A stretch of DNA of 64,000 bases, taken from Elmis aenea (taxonomy: Eukaryota; Arthropoda; Insecta; Coleoptera; Elmidae). The stretch is from positions 30,755,466 to 30,819,465 of the forward strand of contig OX393577.1 of NCBI GenBank assembly GCA_947652605.1, given 5' to 3'. This document shows positions 61,594 through 64,000 of this stretch, in pieces (the stretch's first letter is position 1; the number at the start of each line of letters is the position of its first letter). Under the pieces are notes generated by a model, which had not been told where the DNA came from, did no database searches, and worked only from the letters and a program-made list of their open reading frames with translations. The translations under genes and the position numbers were made by a program.

Positions 61594-62428
61594 GAATCAT
61601 TTGAAAAGTTTGCAACAAATAGAGCAGTTTTTTATAATCGATTTATCAGAAAATCTTATTGTTGATAAAAGTTGAGGCATGGCCTAAAACCAATTTCAAG
61701 ATGAAAAAACGTTCAATAAAAGATTATGTGACACTAGATTTTAAAAAGTACAAAATTCCTCGTGCTTCAGATGCTATAGCAAAAATATGAAAATGTCGAA
61801 TATCTTTTTTCTCTCAGAACTTTTGTTTCATAGCTAACTTGGAATAATATCGATAAAATTGATTTTCCAAGTTATTTATAAAAAACAGATAGGACAAGAT
61901 ATATATCGTTAGAAAGAGGAGAAAAACACACATTTAACTATTCCAATTTCAACTTGCCCGTTTAATACGTTTCATAGCTAACTTAGAATAATATCGGTAA
62001 AATACGATTTTTCTTGAATTCCTGAGTTGTTTATAAAAATAGATATCATATGATATATCGTTAGGAAGAGGGAAAAAAAGCACATTTAACTATTCCAAAG
62101 CCAACTTGACGGCCCTTAAGAAAAAATGAAGTTAGGGATAATATCTCAAAAATGAAAAGTGATAAAAAATCTAAGATAATAGTTATATTCTACATAAAAA
62201 AGTACCTTCGGAAGGTACAATTGAAATTGATTTAATGATTAAGACAAAAACGTTATGAGAGAAAAAATAAATTCCACATTTTCATATTTTTTGCTCTAAC
62301 ATCTGAAGCACGAGGAATTGATTGTGGCTTTCCCTTTTACCAAGGAATAATTCATGTGATTAAACAAACCTGTATCTCTTATAATAAGCGAGATCCCCAT
62401 GCTGTAAATGCAATCTGGACACCCTGTA
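61594..62428. mobile_element. TACAGGGTG-ended TIR element with inner inverted arms
   Basis: The right end reads GGACACCCTGTA at TA. The left end is degraded but aligns to the MITE at 46975 (TCATTTGAAAAGTTTGCAAC, GATAAAAGTTGAGGCATG). Inner arms AATTCCTCGTGCTTCAGATG at 61756 and its complement near 62301-62322, continuing into AAAAATATGAAAATGT, confirm inverted symmetry. It contains the tandem duplication at 61825-62112. No transposase frame. Confidence 0.65.
61825..62112. repeat. two tandem copies of a 144-bp unit
   Basis: GTTTCATAGCTAACTTGGAA at 61825 recurs as GTTTCATAGCTAACTTAGAA at 61969. Further shared blocks include ATATCGTTAG and CACATTTAACTATTCCAA at the same 144-bp offset. The copies have diverged by several substitutions and small indels. 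The duplication lies inside the 61594-62428 element. Confidence 0.8.
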
Positions 62429-64000
62429 TACTTACACAAGTAATGTAATGATAATTTTGATGGTTTTTAGTCAACTTCAACTTTAAACTGTTTATTTATA
62501 AGTGCAGTGTTTTGTATACACCTTTTATCAGAAATTAAACTTTAACGTATATTTATGCGTTCAGTTCGAAACTAGCTTCATATGTGCAGAAGAAGTATTC
62601 CACATAATCCTATAAATCGTTTTACATTTGACATAAAAATCTTGAGTTTTTAGTTTCTACGTATACAAATATTATTACTCGGCAAATAGACTGTCAATAT
62701 TCAAACATGCGTAGTTATTCAGATATAGAACCCAACTTTTAGTAAAGATTTGTTTTTCTCATATCTACCAGTACATTTTTACTTATTTTAATAAAATATG
62801 CTAGTTTTTAAAACAAATAATGTTGAACTGTAACACTATACTCGCATGATTAGTTTTACTCAGCTAAATATTTCCTTATCGCTAATATAAAATTACTGGA
62901 GTGGTCTCGGTCTATACGATTCTTGCTGTGAGTACGTGGTAGACGGCAGGTATGTAAAATATTCGCACACGACAGCTAAATATAATTATTAGATAGCGAT
63001 TAGTGTGATATTTACATTTTTTATTGTTGACAGAGCCATTTTGTACTTCTTACACCAAACGTTACAATAATTGCTGTCCATATTGTATTTTTTTTAGTAA
63101 TATTACACATTTTGACTTATGCACTTTGCTTTTTATCTCCAAACGACCGTAGCCCGGAGCTGTAATTCGACAATTACTGGTAAAATAAAACGATTCTCCA
63201 ATATCGCACCTATATTATAATATCTGGGTTCGTAGAAATACACGACTGACTTTTGCATTTCATTAAACTTTATGATATTTATTTGAACAAAACTGCACCC
63301 AACGTTTCTTGCAATTCAGTTTTGCTTTTGGGATAAAACCCATATTTTTAAATAACGTTATTTACTAGTACTAAATCTGAATTTGCTTAATTTTTTAACA
63401 CAAAATGATTTTTATCAGTATTTATGGTTTAATAATTAAAATACGTGCATATAAATTGACATAAAAACAGAGATGACATTACTTTTATTTCTTTTAACGT
63501 TCTGAATAACTTGAACATCCATAAAGATGTAAATTTTAAAGAAATATTCAAGGTAAATTAATGCAACGTTGCCCATCCTATATTTTTGTTATTTTAAGTT
63601 ATATAGTAATAGAAAAATTTCACCCAGATATTTTAATGGATAGATACCTACTTTTCAGGCATTTGCGATTGCAAGGTTATTAGGTAGAGCTTCCCCAATA
63701 AAATTTTAGTAGCTAATTGATTTGCTATATTTTTTACACAGATCACAATACTCTAATGAAATTAAATTTAGCCATACATCCACTATTTTTAAAGGTTTCT
63801 TGTCCCCAATGTTAGTTTTTCACAAACAGTACATTATTACAATTCGGAAACAAACAAAAAATGTGGGAAACATACCTATACCAAGTGGCTGATTATTTTG
63901 TAATTAACCTTTTACGAAAAGAGAGACTTTTGAAATATTTATATCTCACGATTTCTTTTGTTGAATACCGGGTTTATTAATGTTGTTAATAATGTGTGTA
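62429..64000. other. AT-rich non-coding DNA to the window end
   Basis: No gene, exon or inverted-repeat element was recognised. A GTGAGT-like donor near 62930 (TGCT|GTGAGT) in a slightly GC-richer patch has no supporting frame. Confidence 0.5.

Noticed and set aside
1..64000. tRNA, rRNA, CRISPR arrays and known microRNAs
   Set aside because: Scanned by eye for T-loop GTTCRANNC boxes, regular repeat-spacer arrays and familiar mature microRNAs; none seen. The only TCGAATCCC-like match (near 50345 and 50857) is inside the Helitron-like elements.

Overview
The window looks like nuclear DNA from an insect-like arthropod. It is strongly AT-rich by eye, almost devoid of long reading frames, has eukaryotic splice signals, and carries many dispersed DNA transposons and miniature inverted-repeat elements (MITEs). 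The dominant repeats have ends of the form TACAGGGTG...CACCCTGTA at TA dinucleotides, which are common in insect genomes. A beetle is possible but the sequence does not prove it. No tRNA, rRNA, CRISPR or bacterial-type operon was seen.

Layout. 1-9 kb: mostly unique AT-rich DNA with a motif-rich inverted-repeat element (2364-2672), a candidate exon (3108-3203) and a Harbinger-like MITE (5962-6266). 9-13.5 kb: a transposon cluster. It holds a 1.3 kb TACAGG-ended element (8992-10291) that contains a Helitron-like insertion, then a 2.7 kb mariner-superfamily element (10366-13075). The latter has ~290 bp terminal inverted repeats and a frameshifted DD41D transposase, and a second decayed transposon (10836-11333) sits inside it. 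17-28.4 kb: nested hAT-like MITEs, three short minus-strand coding candidates, an 840 bp TIR element with a GC-rich palindrome, a hAT MITE with perfect 8-bp target duplications, and a three-layer nest at 26209-28345. In that nest, pogo-like ends enclose the 3' end of a LINE reverse transcriptase, which is split by a fold-back element. The fold-back element encodes only a DUF4817-like DNA-binding domain. 28.4-40.9 kb: long transposon-poor AT-rich DNA with weak exon and promoter candidates. 41-47.4 kb: another hAT MITE with perfect target duplications, a 692 bp fold-back element and two TACAG-ended MITEs.

The best protein-coding feature of a host gene is one internal exon at 47748-48003 (+). 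It has a clean acceptor, 78 nt of 5' UTR, a start codon in good context, a signal peptide and a consensus donor. It is probably the first coding exon of a large-intron gene for a secreted or membrane protein whose remaining exons were not identified here. 49.9-51.1 kb holds two tandem copies of a Helitron-like element followed by a GATA-type microsatellite. 51-61.6 kb is largely featureless, and 61.6-62.4 kb carries a TIR element related to the one at 46975 and containing a 144 bp tandem duplication.

Most of the window is therefore intron or intergenic DNA of one or more large genes, shaped by nested DNA-transposon insertion. Transposon calls rest on inverted repeats, target duplications and recognisable protein motifs read by eye. 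The single-exon calls other than the one at 47.8 kb are tentative.
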